Both the position numbers and the translations under genes were made by a program. The notes under the pieces were generated by a model. The model was given only the letters and a program-made list of their open reading frames with translations. It made no database searches and was not told the origin of the DNA. Below, one piece after another: positions 45,312 to 53,904 of a stretch of 64,000 nucleotides of DNA (positions within the stretch are counted from its first letter, which is position 1; every line of letters begins with the position of its first letter). The DNA comes from Allopontixanthobacter sediminis (GTDB taxonomy: Bacteria > Pseudomonadota > Alphaproteobacteria > Sphingomonadales > Sphingomonadaceae), in contig NZ_WTYL01000003.1 of NCBI RefSeq assembly GCF_009828115.1, forward strand, positions 134,501 through 198,500, given 5' to 3'.

Positions 45312-46007
45312 TTAGCCTGCTGCCAGCCGCAAGAACTCTGCGCCGCGCCGGAATTCCGCACTGCGCTGCGCCAGCCGGGCCTCCGCTTCGGCATCCTTTC
45401 CCCAAAGCCCGGCTTGCCAAAGCTCTTCGAGATTGGCGGCATCCCACAGCGCATCGAGATCGGCATCCGGCCTCAGCGCAGCCAATCCGATGCACAGCGA
45501 CGCCGCAAGCGACGTACACGTCAGCAGCCCCGCAACAGTGAAATCATCCAGTGCCGCAAGCCGAGTGCGAAGGACGGTCAGTGTTTCCGCTGGCTGGGCG
45601 CGGTGGATAATCCCGCTGACGCGGGCGAGTTGGACGTTCTCAGCATCCTCCAGCGCGGTTAGTAGCGGTTCCCACATCTCCAGTTGGCGGCGGTACAATG
45701 CCTGCTCCGGATCGGCGCGGTAGCACAGTGTGTCGGTTTCGGCGAAGCCGAGCAATTTATCGAGGGTAGTGCCGCGTTCCCGGCCGACAATGTCGATCGC
45801 GTAATCGGCGAGATCACGGAAGCGGAACTTCGCCAGGTCGAGCTCTTCGCCCTGGGCTGCCCATTCGGCCGCCAACGCATCGGCCATAGCGCGATTGGGA
45901 ACAGTCTGCGGCGAACCCGCAGCGGTCTTGATCGGGCGGCCATCCAGCAGCACGCCAAACCCGTGCTCACGCGGCTCGACACTTACGTCCCGGTAGAATC
46001 TTTTCAC
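45312..46007 (-). CDS. ATP12-family F1-ATPase assembly chaperone
   Basis: The 231-residue protein matches ATP12, the chaperone that guards the alpha subunit of F1-ATPase until it joins the ring; it occurs in mitochondria and Alphaproteobacteria. Conserved parts seen: FGVLLDGRPIKTAAG near the N-terminus, LAAEWAAQGEELD, DTLCYRA, and a C-terminal helical bundle. The start is GTG 46007, overlapping the upstream stop as GTGA. It is the last of six overlapping genes. The atp operon is not in the window. Confidence 0.9.
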   Translation of the reverse strand: MKRFYRDVSVEPREHGFGVLLDGRPIKTAAGSPQTVPNRAMADALAAEWAAQGEELDLAKFRFRDLADYAIDIVGRERGTTLDKLLGFAETDTLCYRADPEQALYRRQLEMWEPLLTALEDAENVQLARVSGIIHRAQPAETLTVLRTRLAALDDFTVAGLLTCTSLAASLCIGLAALRPDADLDALWDAANLEELWQAGLWGKDAEAEARLAQRSAEFRRGAEFLRLAAG

Positions 46008-46213
46008 TCTTTCGGGCTCCGCCAGCGGCGTGCGAGAAATTGCGGGGCCACGAATGCGTCGATAATCCCAAGCACGATCAGCACATAGCCAACCTCGATC
46101 GGCCAGCCGATGGTGCCCTGCGTCACCAGCAACCCGGTGATCACCAGCGCTACGCCGAGAATTCTCGCCAGGTTGAGAAGAAACCACCGGTTCCTCGCCG
46201 CATCATCGTTCAT
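46004..46213 (-). CDS. Small two-helix membrane protein, unknown function
   Basis: The 69-residue protein has two hydrophobic helices (about residues 11-31 and 36-56) separated by a Gly/Pro turn (TIGWPIEVGY), and a basic C-terminus (RRWRSPKE). It should sit in the inner membrane. Its start overlaps the phosphatase stop (ATGA) and its stop overlaps the ATP12 start (GTGA), which strongly supports expression. Adjacency to ATP12 makes a role in ATP synthase assembly conceivable, but nothing in the sequence shows it. Confidence 0.82.
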   Translation of the reverse strand: MNDDAARNRWFLLNLARILGVALVITGLLVTQGTIGWPIEVGYVLIVLGIIDAFVAPQFLARRWRSPKE

Positions 46214-46863
46214 CCCAGCAATTCTCCCAGATTTTGTGCCGACGTAGCAACCGCCTGCGCGCCTGCCGCGGTTAATTCGGCCGAAGTGTGATAGCCCCAG
46301 TCGACCCCGATGGCGCGCACATTGATCGCGCGGGCCATGTCGATATCGAAACTGGTGTCGCCAATCATCACCGTATCCCGAGGCATTGCGGCGGCATCTG
46401 CCATGGCCGCTTCGAGCATCGCCGGATGTGGTTTCGAAGGGTGCCGGTCCGCCGTCTGCAGGGAAATGAAATGGTCGATCACGCCGTGCCCCGCAAGGCA
46501 GCTTTCGAGGCCGCGATCCGATTTACCGGTCGCCACGGCAAGCAGCCAACCGCGTTCGCGCAATTGCACGATCAATTCGGCAATTCCGTCAAACATCGGC
46601 TCTTCCAATCGGCCTTCGGTTCGGCTGTCGCGGAAGGCTTGTTTGTAACCTTCGACGACCTGGACCTGATCGGAGGCGGCGGCGCCGGGCGCTAATATTC
46701 TTACCGCTTGCGGAAGGCTGAGACCGACGATCCTCCGAACCAGATGGTGATCGGGCGGTGGCAGCCCCGCCGATGCGAACCCGCGGTCCATAGCCTCGCA
46801 GATGCTTGCTTGCCCGTCGACCAGCGTCCCGTCGCAGTCGAATACCGCCAGTCGCACACTCAT
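46210..46863 (-). CDS. HAD-superfamily hydrolase, phosphoglycolate phosphatase-like
   Basis: The 217-residue HAD-IA enzyme has the catalytic aspartates Asp9 and Asp11 in VFDCDGTLVDG, motif II Thr in AVATGKSD, motif III Lys in SKPHP, and motif IV MIGDTSFDID. A helical cap lies between residues 17 and 80. The nearest specific function is phosphoglycolate or pyrophosphate hydrolysis; the substrate is not fixed by sequence. Both ends overlap neighbours in the six-gene operon. Confidence 0.88.
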   Translation of the reverse strand: MSVRLAVFDCDGTLVDGQASICEAMDRGFASAGLPPPDHHLVRRIVGLSLPQAVRILAPGAAASDQVQVVEGYKQAFRDSRTEGRLEEPMFDGIAELIVQLRERGWLLAVATGKSDRGLESCLAGHGVIDHFISLQTADRHPSKPHPAMLEAAMADAAAMPRDTVMIGDTSFDIDMARAINVRAIGVDWGYHTSAELTAAGAQAVATSAQNLGELLG

Positions 46864-47462
46864 GAAACCAAGTCCCGCATCAGCCGGGCAATTCCGTTGG
46901 CGCCCGCGCTATCCAGCCCACGCGTGACCCGTTCGCGCTCGGCTGCCCACTTGTTCTGTGATAATTTGACCGTCTCGCGCCAGCTGCCGATTTCCATTTC
47001 GAAGCCGACGATGCCTTTCAGCAAACCGGTGAGGCGGGCGGGCGAGAGCTTGTCCATGGTCCACGGCTGACCTTCCGTGACCCTCGCCTCCTGCCGGTCG
47101 ACTAACTGTTGAAGCAAGGCGCTCAGACCTTCCTCCTCCATCCGCCGGACGTGGCCTTCCAGTTCGAGTGCGACATAGTTCCACGTTGGCACCTGGTCCG
47201 GCTGACCATACCACCGAGCCGAGACGTAAGCGTCCGGCCCATTTACCACGGCGAGGGCGGTGTTTCCGGGCAAGTGCTGCGTCAGGCCGTTCCCGACGGC
47301 AAGATGAAACTGCAGCGCGCCGTCTCCGGTGGAAATGAGCGGCGTGTGGGCTACCCGCGGCCCCAAGGGGGTCTGCGCGAAAATCATCCCGAAGCCGATC
47401 TGGTCGATCAGGGCTTCGTGCAGCCGGCGATCTTCGTCCCGAAAAGCTCTGATCGGGTGCAT
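46860..47462 (-). CDS. PaiB-family FMN-binding protein
   Basis: The 200-residue protein belongs to the PaiB / negative transcriptional regulator family, with a split-barrel flavin-binding fold. Conserved parts are GPRVAHTPLI near residue 35, WYGQPDQVPTWNYVALELEG and the C-terminal GIVGFEMEI...KLSQNK block. B. subtilis PaiB affects sporulation and protease genes, but the fold suggests a flavin-dependent enzyme or sensor. It overlaps the RluC-like gene by one base and the HAD gene by four. Confidence 0.88.
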   Translation of the reverse strand: MHPIRAFRDEDRRLHEALIDQIGFGMIFAQTPLGPRVAHTPLISTGDGALQFHLAVGNGLTQHLPGNTALAVVNGPDAYVSARWYGQPDQVPTWNYVALELEGHVRRMEEEGLSALLQQLVDRQEARVTEGQPWTMDKLSPARLTGLLKGIVGFEMEIGSWRETVKLSQNKWAAERERVTRGLDSAGANGIARLMRDLVS

Positions 47463-48748
47463 CAGCGTCCCTTTTTGCTCGGTCCGCCCCGCTTTGGCGC
47501 GCCGGTTTTGGTACCGGCTTTCGCGGCGGGCTTGGGTGAACCCTTGCCCTTGGTCGGACCGCGTTTCGCGGGGGCCGCTGCCTTGCCGCCGGTTTTGGGC
47601 CGACCCTTGGCGATACCGTCCTTTTCATTCCGTCCACCGGCGACCCGTTCGCGACGCTCACCGCGGCGTTCCTTGCGTATCTGCTTGGAATGCTGGCGCG
47701 CGGACTGCTTTTTCTGGTCACGCGACATCGGGGTGGGCTCGTCACTGGGCAGGGCGTCGCTCAGCGTCAGGTCGAAACCCATCTGCTCCATGCTGGCAGC
47801 AAAGTGCGGGGGAAGGTCTGCCGTCACATCCAGCGGCGTACCGTCGGGGTGGTCGATCACCAGCCGCCGCGCGTGAAGGTGCAGCTTGCGGCTGATGCTG
47901 CCCGTCAGGAACGCATCCTGCCCGCCGTATTTGCCGTCGCCGACGATCGGGTGACCAATTGCCGCCATGTGGACGCGAAGCTGGTGCGTGCGCCCCGTGA
48001 GCGGCTGCAACTCGACCCAGCACGCGCTGTTTCCGGCCCGCTCGATCACCCGGTAGCGGGTGCTGGCCTTCTGGCCATTGGCTTCGTCGACATGCATCTT
48101 TTCGCCGCCGGTGCCCGGCTGCTTGGATAGCGGCGCGTCAACCTGTCCTTCGTAGACATCGGGCACCCCGACGATCAGCGCCCAGTAGACTTTCTTCGCA
48201 GTACGGCCGGAGAACCGCTTGGAGAAGAAAGCAGCGCTGCCGGGGGTCCGGGCAATCAGCAGGACACCGCTGGTATCCTTGTCGAGCCGGTGGACGAGCC
48301 GCGGGCGGGGGCCAGTCTCCGCGAAGGCATCCAGCAGACCGTCGACATGGCGGACCATGCCAGTGCCGCCCTGCGTGGCGAGGCCCGGCGGCTTGTTGAG
48401 CACGATCGCCGCACGGTCTTGCGTGATGACCATCGCGTCCGCTTCGGCGATTTCGTCTTCGGTCAGTACGCGGCGCTGGTTCGGTCCGCGGTCCGGCGTA
48501 TCCCCGCCCGGCGGCACCCTGAGGATCTGGCCCGCAGCAATCCGGTCGTCGACCTTCGCCCGTTTTCCGTCGATCCGGATCTGCCCGGTCCGTGCCCAGC
48601 GCGAAACGGTGGCAAAGCCGATCTGCGGCAGATGGCGCTTGAACCACCGGTCGAGCCGTACCCCATCGTCATCGCGTCCGATGGTGAACTGGCGGACTTC
48701 GGCGGAGGTACCGGCGTTCCCGGCGGGCGGCGACTGGGCGGCACTCAT
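47462..48748 (-). CDS. RluA-family 23S rRNA pseudouridine synthase (RluC-like) with basic tail
   Basis: The 428-residue protein has an S4 domain (about residues 28-78), a RluA catalytic domain with Asp156 in HRLDKDTSGVLL, and the TGRTHQLRVH motif. From residue 341 to the end runs a strongly basic Lys/Arg/Gly/Ala/Pro tail not found in E. coli RluC (319 aa). The likely targets are helix-39/90 region uridines as for RluC (955, 2504, 2580), although specificity cannot be read from sequence. It overlaps crcB upstream and paiB downstream. Confidence 0.9.
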   Translation of the reverse strand: MSAAQSPPAGNAGTSAEVRQFTIGRDDDGVRLDRWFKRHLPQIGFATVSRWARTGQIRIDGKRAKVDDRIAAGQILRVPPGGDTPDRGPNQRRVLTEDEIAEADAMVITQDRAAIVLNKPPGLATQGGTGMVRHVDGLLDAFAETGPRPRLVHRLDKDTSGVLLIARTPGSAAFFSKRFSGRTAKKVYWALIVGVPDVYEGQVDAPLSKQPGTGGEKMHVDEANGQKASTRYRVIERAGNSACWVELQPLTGRTHQLRVHMAAIGHPIVGDGKYGGQDAFLTGSISRKLHLHARRLVIDHPDGTPLDVTADLPPHFAASMEQMGFDLTLSDALPSDEPTPMSRDQKKQSARQHSKQIRKERRGERRERVAGGRNEKDGIAKGRPKTGGKAAAPAKRGPTKGKGSPKPAAKAGTKTGAPKRGGPSKKGR

Positions 48749-49161
48749 GCGGCGATCCTCGTGATGATCAGGCCGAGATATAGCCCGGCAAGGCTGGCGA
48801 TGACGGAGATCAGCGCATAGGACAGCGCCGCTGCCGGCTGTCCCCGCTCGATCAGTAGCATCAGTTCAAGGCTGAAGGACGAAAAGGTGGTGAACCCGCC
48901 GAGCAGGCCGACGCCGATCAGCAGCCGCCATTGCTCTCCGCTGGCCCCGCTGCGCGCGAGATAGCCCGCCAGCAACCCCATCGCGAACCCGCCGAGCACG
49001 TTGACGGTCAGTGTCGCCCACGGGAATGCGGTAATCGCCTGCGGGCCGATGAAGCGGGTCATGGTTCGGCCGAGCTGGTAACGCAGCACCGCACCTGCCG
49101 CGCCGCCCAGCGCCACATTGACGGTGGCCGCCAGGGGGGCCATTGAAGAAACAGAGGTCAT
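48745..49161 (-). CDS. crcB: Fluoride ion channel CrcB/Fluc
   Basis: The 138-residue four-helix membrane protein works as a dual-topology dimer exporting fluoride. Family motifs present: GGAAGAVLRYQLGR near the N-terminus, TLTVNVLGGFAMG, and GGFTTFSSFSLE with the conserved Thr and Phe. ATG 49161 (MTSVSSMAPL) has AAGGGA upstream; MAPL six codons later is an alternative. I looked for a fluoride riboswitch upstream and saw none. It is the first gene of a chain of six overlapping genes. Confidence 0.94.
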   Translation of the reverse strand: MTSVSSMAPLAATVNVALGGAAGAVLRYQLGRTMTRFIGPQAITAFPWATLTVNVLGGFAMGLLAGYLARSGASGEQWRLLIGVGLLGGFTTFSSFSLELMLLIERGQPAAALSYALISVIASLAGLYLGLIITRIAA

Positions 49162-49398
49162 GGCCCGTCCCTTAGACGCACAATCGCCTTTCGTCATCTG
49201 CGCTCTTCCAGGGCGCGCACTTGGCGGTATTTGGCGCGGGAACGCGTTCAGACCCTTGCCAAAACACCTTCGATTCGTTAAGCGCACCGCAGTTCGAGCC
49301 GATCCGGACAGGATTCGGCACAATTTCTAATGGTTAGCTGTAGGCGCAACCCCGCCGTGACGCGGGCTCTGTACCTTTGCTGTGAGGTGTTTGAATTT

Positions 49399-49605
49399 AT
49401 GCAGATCATGGTTCGCGATAACAATGTCGACCAGGCCCTACGCGCGCTCAAGAAGAAGCTGCAGCGTGAAGGCGTGTATCGCGAAATGAAGCTGCGCCGG
49501 CACTATGAAAAGCCATCGGAAAAGCGCGCCCGTGAAAAGGCTGCCGCCGTTCGCCGCGCCCGCAAGCTGGAACGCAAGCGGATGGAGCGTGACGGGATCA
49601 AGTAG
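49399..49605 (+). CDS. rpsU: Small ribosomal subunit protein bS21
   Basis: The 68-residue highly basic protein matches bS21 from start to end ([20 protein letters not shown], then [16 protein letters not shown]). It helps 30S subunits start initiation. ATG 49399 is the family start, although its ribosome site is weak (GAGGTG). A good terminator follows at 49664. The 237-base gap before it, shared with crcB, holds both promoters. Confidence 0.96.
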   Translation: MQIMVRDNNVDQALRALKKKLQREGVYREMKLRRHYEKPSEKRAREKAAAVRRARKLERKRMERDGIK

Positions 49606-49663
49606 GTTCCGTCCGGCAATTGCGGGACTTCCCGCTTGAACCAGACACGATGATCAGCCATCA

Positions 49664-49690
49664 GGGCACGGTGCATTCCGTGCCCTTTTT
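49664..49690 (+). terminator. Rho-independent terminator after rpsU
   Basis: An 8-bp stem (GGGCACGG/CCGTGCCC) with a six-base loop is followed by TTTTT, 58 bases past the rpsU stop. Confidence 0.9.
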
Positions 49691-49741
49691 GCTTTGTGTA
49701 TGCCATCCACCAATCAGGCCATTCACCAAACAGGACCTTTC

Positions 49742-50299
49742 ATGACCGAGATTACCCGTGTTCCGCTGCATCCGATCGCCAGAGGGTCGTTGACCAAGCT
49801 GTGGCTGGGTGTCGTTGCGGTGATCCTGATCGGCGCCGGCATCGCCTACGCAGCCATGCCTGCCGGTGTGTCGGTCGAAACGGTAACCGCGGGCGCAGGC
49901 CCAAATCCTTCGGCAACCGACGTGGTGTTGGTGAATTACACCGGCAAGCTTGCGGATGGCACGGTGTTCGATGAAGGCCAGCAGACGCCGCTGCCGCTGG
50001 AAGGGATGATCCCCGGCTTCCGCGAAGGCGCGATGAAAATGCAGAAGGGCGGGACGTATCTCATGACGATCCCCTCGGAAAAGGGCTATGGCGCGGAAAG
50101 CAAGGCAAACCCCCAAACCGGCGAGGAAGTGATCCCCGCGAACAGCGATTTGGTGTTCGATGTTGAACTGATCGACTTCATGTCGCTGGCAGATTTCCAG
50201 GCGCGCATGGCAGAAATGCAGCAGATGCAGCAGATGATGCAGCAACAGCAGCAGGGCGCACCCGGCGCGCCGCCGCCACCCGCACCGCCGCAGCCATAA
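49742..50299 (+). CDS. Membrane-anchored FKBP-type peptidyl-prolyl isomerase
   Basis: The 185-residue protein has an N-terminal membrane anchor (about residues 19-38) and an FKBP domain (about 50-142) with VLVNYTGKLADGTVFDEG, PLPLEGMIPGFREG and IPSEKGYG. A tail rich in Gln, Met and Pro (QQMQQMMQQQQQG) follows. It catalyses proline isomerisation, most likely at the periplasmic face. AGGA lies a few bases before ATG 49742. The nearby DUF4153 gene is on the same strand 54 bases downstream. Confidence 0.92.
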   Translation: MTEITRVPLHPIARGSLTKLWLGVVAVILIGAGIAYAAMPAGVSVETVTAGAGPNPSATDVVLVNYTGKLADGTVFDEGQQTPLPLEGMIPGFREGAMKMQKGGTYLMTIPSEKGYGAESKANPQTGEEVIPANSDLVFDVELIDFMSLADFQARMAEMQQMQQMMQQQQQGAPGAPPPPAPPQP

Positions 50300-50353
50300 T
50301 AACTCGGATGTTTCGGGGCTTGCTGTAAGCGGTGAACAGGCAGACAACGCCGC

Positions 50354-52057
50354 ATGACCCCAGACACGCAGGCTTCGCCGGTTCAGTTTGATAGCGATTG
50401 GTCGCTGCGCCCGTGGGTGCTGGGCCTGTTGCTTGGCGTGGCAGATCTGCTTGTCTACCTGATTACTGACGGAAACGATCAAAGCCGCGGTCACATGGCG
50501 CTGGCTGCCTTTGTTTTTTTCTCCGCCATGTTCGCGGCTTTCACGCTCGACCGGGGCCGCTGGATCGAGCCTGCCTTGGCGGCGGTGATTGCTGGCGTGG
50601 TCATGGCCGGTCTCGCATGGCAGGCGGTCGACCCGAATGACTGGCTGGCGGACGAGGACTTCGCGTTTGGCGCCGGGGTGGTCGCAATTACCCTGTCTCT
50701 GCCATTGTTCCAGGCCGGTTTTCACCGGCTTCGCTTCCGGACACCCTACCGCGACACGCATTTCCATGTCTGGACCGACATCGTCAGCGGGGCCGGAGCG
50801 CTTGTTTTCGTGGGGTTGTCCTGGGCGCTGATCGCTGTCCTGTCCGAATTGTTCCACCTGCTACAGATCGATTTGCTCAAGAACCTGATCGATGAAGAAT
50901 GGTTCGGCTGGACCTATTCCGGCCTGACATTCGGCGCGGCGCTCGGCACGCTGCGCAACCAGTTGAGGATACTCGGCACCCTCCAGTCGGTCGTGCTGCT
51001 GGTCCTGTCCCTGCTCGCAGTACCGCTCGCCGCGGCGCTCGTCCTGTTCCTGGCGGCGATGATAATGTCGGGGCCCGATGTCCTGTGGGAGGCCACCCGC
51101 AGCGCCACGCCGATCCTGCTCGCCTGCGCGTTTGGTGCGTTTGTGCTGACCAATGCGATCATTCGAGACGACGACAGCGAAATGACCACGTCCCGTATCA
51201 TGCGGATCACCGCGTTGATCCTCGCGCTGGGAATTCTGCCGCTGACGGTCTTTGCCGCGATTTCGATGGGCACGAGGGTGGCGCAATACGGCCTCTCGCC
51301 GGAACGGATCTGGGGCCTGATCGCCATCGGTTTCGCCTGCGCTTACGGTTTCGCCTATGTGGTGGCTCTGGTCCGCGGACGGAAAGCCGGATGGCATGAC
51401 GCCCTCCGCCGCGCCAATCTCCACCTGGCGGTCGCGGGCTGCGCGCTGGCATTTATCGTGGCGCTGCCGCTGTTCGATGTCGGAGCGATGTCCGCGCGCA
51501 ACCAGATCGCACGAATGGAGGCGGGCAAGGTCAGTGTGGAAGATTTCGATTATGCGGCACTGCGCTGGGATTTCGGGGAAAGCGGACGCCAGGCACTGCG
51601 AGAGTTGGCCCGATCCGAAAATGCAGAAATGAATGCGCTGGCTACAAAGGCGCTGGCAGAGAAGGAACGATCGTACCGCTACCCCTCCGGACCGGACGAC
51701 GAGCAAAAGCGAGCGGCGAACCTGCGGATGGATTTCTCCGACCCCGTGTTGCGGCAAAAAGCGCAATCGGCGGTTCTCGGATTGCCGTGGGCCTGTCACA
51801 CGCCGTGCGTACTTATTGATCTGGGTGCCGGGGCGGGCGGGATTCGCCGCTTGGCGAAAGTCGAAAACTTCGCTTACACGCTGTTCGAAGTCGACCTGTC
51901 CGCGGATGCCACACATGCCCCGAACAACGCGGAGTTGGGCCTCGCAACCGAAACCCCACAAGTAAAAGTCGAAGCCGGTTCCAAGGTCGAGGTCCGGCCT
52001 TTCACCGGCCGTCAAATCTATGTCGACGGCAAACCCTTGGGCGTTCCTTTCGAATAG
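50354..52057 (+). CDS. DUF4153 multi-pass membrane protein
   Basis: The 567-residue inner-membrane protein has about 10-11 hydrophobic segments in its first 380 residues and a soluble, mixed alpha/beta C-terminal part of about 180 residues. The segment HFHVWTDIVSGAGALVFVGL and the overall layout fit DUF4153. The function of the family is unknown. It lies between the FKBP gene and gatC and has no obvious partner. Confidence 0.82.
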   Translation: MTPDTQASPVQFDSDWSLRPWVLGLLLGVADLLVYLITDGNDQSRGHMALAAFVFFSAMFAAFTLDRGRWIEPALAAVIAGVVMAGLAWQAVDPNDWLADEDFAFGAGVVAITLSLPLFQAGFHRLRFRTPYRDTHFHVWTDIVSGAGALVFVGLSWALIAVLSELFHLLQIDLLKNLIDEEWFGWTYSGLTFGAALGTLRNQLRILGTLQSVVLLVLSLLAVPLAAALVLFLAAMIMSGPDVLWEATRSATPILLACAFGAFVLTNAIIRDDDSEMTTSRIMRITALILALGILPLTVFAAISMGTRVAQYGLSPERIWGLIAIGFACAYGFAYVVALVRGRKAGWHDALRRANLHLAVAGCALAFIVALPLFDVGAMSARNQIARMEAGKVSVEDFDYAALRWDFGESGRQALRELARSENAEMNALATKALAEKERSYRYPSGPDDEQKRAANLRMDFSDPVLRQKAQSAVLGLPWACHTPCVLIDLGAGAGGIRRLAKVENFAYTLFEVDLSADATHAPNNAELGLATETPQVKVEAGSKVEVRPFTGRQIYVDGKPLGVPFE

Positions 52058-52114
52058 CTTCCGATGGTGCAATGCCCGCTTGAAGCCGCGCCTCCCCGCC
52101 GCTAACGCGGCGTC

Positions 52115-52417
52115 ATGTCCGTAGATAAACAAACTGTCGCGAAAATCGCTTCGCTGGCGCGCATCCAGATGGGTGACGCGGAGCTGGAGCGGATGGTGCC
52201 CGAACTCAACAACATCCTTAACTGGGTGGAGCAACTGGGCGAGGTCGATTGCAGCGGTGTCGAGCCGATGACTGCGGTGATCCCCAACACGTTGCGGCTG
52301 CGCGATGACGTGGTCAACGCCGACCCGCTGACCGGCGGCGACCGCCGTGACGACATCCTGGCCAATGCCCCCGCGCGCGAACACGGGTTCTTCGGCGTAC
52401 CCAAGGTGATAGAATAA
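52115..52417 (+). CDS. gatC: Asp/Glu-tRNA amidotransferase subunit C
   Basis: The 100-residue GatC wraps around GatA and holds the GatCAB complex together. Family features: [17 protein letters not shown] at the start and [16 protein letters not shown], then LRDDVV. With GatAB it converts Glu-tRNA-Gln and/or Asp-tRNA-Asn to the correct amide forms. Its stop and the gatA start share one base (TAATG). Confidence 0.96.
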   Translation: MSVDKQTVAKIASLARIQMGDAELERMVPELNNILNWVEQLGEVDCSGVEPMTAVIPNTLRLRDDVVNADPLTGGDRRDDILANAPAREHGFFGVPKVIE

Positions 52418-53904
52418 TGACCGATATTACCGATCTGGGCGTCGCCGCGATCCGCACCGGGGTGGCACAGGGCGATTTCTCCGCGCGCGAAGTGGCAGAG
52501 GGTTTCAACGCCAATGTCGCCGCCGCATCCGCGCTCAACGCGTTCATCGTCACCACGCCGGAAAAGGCGCTCGAGGCAGCGGACAAGGTCGATGCCGACC
52601 GCGCTGCCGGCAAGACGCTCGGCAGCATGGCAGGCGTCCCTATCGGGATGAAGGACCTGTTCGCTACGGACGGTGTCCAGACCACGGCCGCCAGCCACAT
52701 CCTGGAAGGCTTCGTGCCCCAGTACGAGAGCACCGTGTCCAGCAACCTCTGGGCGGCGGGTGCCGGGATGCTGGGCAAGCTCAACCTTGACCAGTTCGCC
52801 ATGGGGTCGTCGAACGAAACCAGCTATTTCGGCAATGTCATCAGTCCGTGGAAACGTAGCGGCGGTTCCAACGCGCAGATGTCTCCCGGCGGTTCATCGG
52901 GCGGCAGTTCCACGGCGGTGTCGGCGAGGCTCGCCCCCGCGGCGACCGGAACGGACACCGGCGGATCGATCCGCCAGCCCGCCGCATTCACCGGCATTAC
53001 CGGCATCAAGCCGACCTACGGCCGCTGCAGCCGCTGGGGCGTAGTGGCGTTCGCATCCAGCCTCGACCAGGCAGGCCCGATGGCGCATGACGTGCGCGAT
53101 TGCGCGATCATGCTCGGCGCGATGGCGGGCTTCGATCCGAAGGATTCCACCAGTCTCGACCTGCCAGTTCCCGATTGGGAAGGGGAACTCAATTCCGACC
53201 TCAAGGGCAAGAGGGTCGGAATTCCGCGCGAATACCGGATGGACGGCACCGATCCTGAAATCCTCAAGAGCTGGGACGATGGTATCGCCTGGCTGAAGGA
53301 TGCAGGCGCCGAAGTGGTCGATGTCCGCTTGCCGAATACGAAGTACGCGCTGCCTGCCTATTACATCATCGCCCCGGCGGAGGCCTCATCCAATCTCGCG
53401 CGCTATGACGGCGTGCGCTACGGGCTGCGCGACCTGCCGGAGGGTTCCGGCCTGCAGGACATGTACGCCGCGACCCGCGCGGAAGGGTTCGGAGACGAAG
53501 TGAAGCGCCGGGTGCTGATCGGTACGTATGTGCTCAGTGCCGGTTATTACGATGCGTATTACACGCAGGCCCAGAAAATCCGCGCCCTCGTGGCGAAGGA
53601 TTTCGAGGACGCATTCCAGAAATGTGACGTGATCCTTGCCCCGACCACGCCGACCGCCAGCTTCGGCCTCGGCGAAAAGAGCGACGATCCTTTGGCTATG
53701 TATCTGAACGACGTGTTCGCGGTGCCTGCAAGCCTTGCTGGATTGCCGGCGATGAGCGTGCCGTGCGGAGTGAACGGCGAAGGATTGCCGCTCGGCCTTC
53801 AGATCATCGGTCGCGCCTTCGACGAACAGGGTGTGCTCAACGCCGGCTTGGCCATCGAGGAGCGCGCAAACTTTACAGCCAAACCGGACAGGTGGTGGGT
53901 ATGA
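52417..53904 (+). CDS. gatA: Asp/Glu-tRNA amidotransferase subunit A
   Basis: The 495-residue amidase-signature enzyme frees ammonia from glutamine for the GatB kinase/transferase. The Ser-cisSer-Lys triad is visible: the Lys in [11 protein letters not shown] (about residue 75), and the serines in the [11 protein letters not shown] stretch (about 160-170) and in [12 protein letters not shown] (about 185). Its stop overlaps the gatB start (ATGA). Full length and intact. Confidence 0.97.
   Translation: MTDITDLGVAAIRTGVAQGDFSAREVAEGFNANVAAASALNAFIVTTPEKALEAADKVDADRAAGKTLGSMAGVPIGMKDLFATDGVQTTAASHILEGFVPQYESTVSSNLWAAGAGMLGKLNLDQFAMGSSNETSYFGNVISPWKRSGGSNAQMSPGGSSGGSSTAVSARLAPAATGTDTGGSIRQPAAFTGITGIKPTYGRCSRWGVVAFASSLDQAGPMAHDVRDCAIMLGAMAGFDPKDSTSLDLPVPDWEGELNSDLKGKRVGIPREYRMDGTDPEILKSWDDGIAWLKDAGAEVVDVRLPNTKYALPAYYIIAPAEASSNLARYDGVRYGLRDLPEGSGLQDMYAATRAEGFGDEVKRRVLIGTYVLSAGYYDAYYTQAQKIRALVAKDFEDAFQKCDVILAPTTPTASFGLGEKSDDPLAMYLNDVFAVPASLAGLPAMSVPCGVNGEGLPLGLQIIGRAFDEQGVLNAGLAIEERANFTAKPDRWWV

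Noticed and set aside
49162-49330. Possible fluoride riboswitch upstream of crcB.
   Set aside because: No crcB-motif core with the right GGNGAUGG start and downstream pairing was found on the minus strand.
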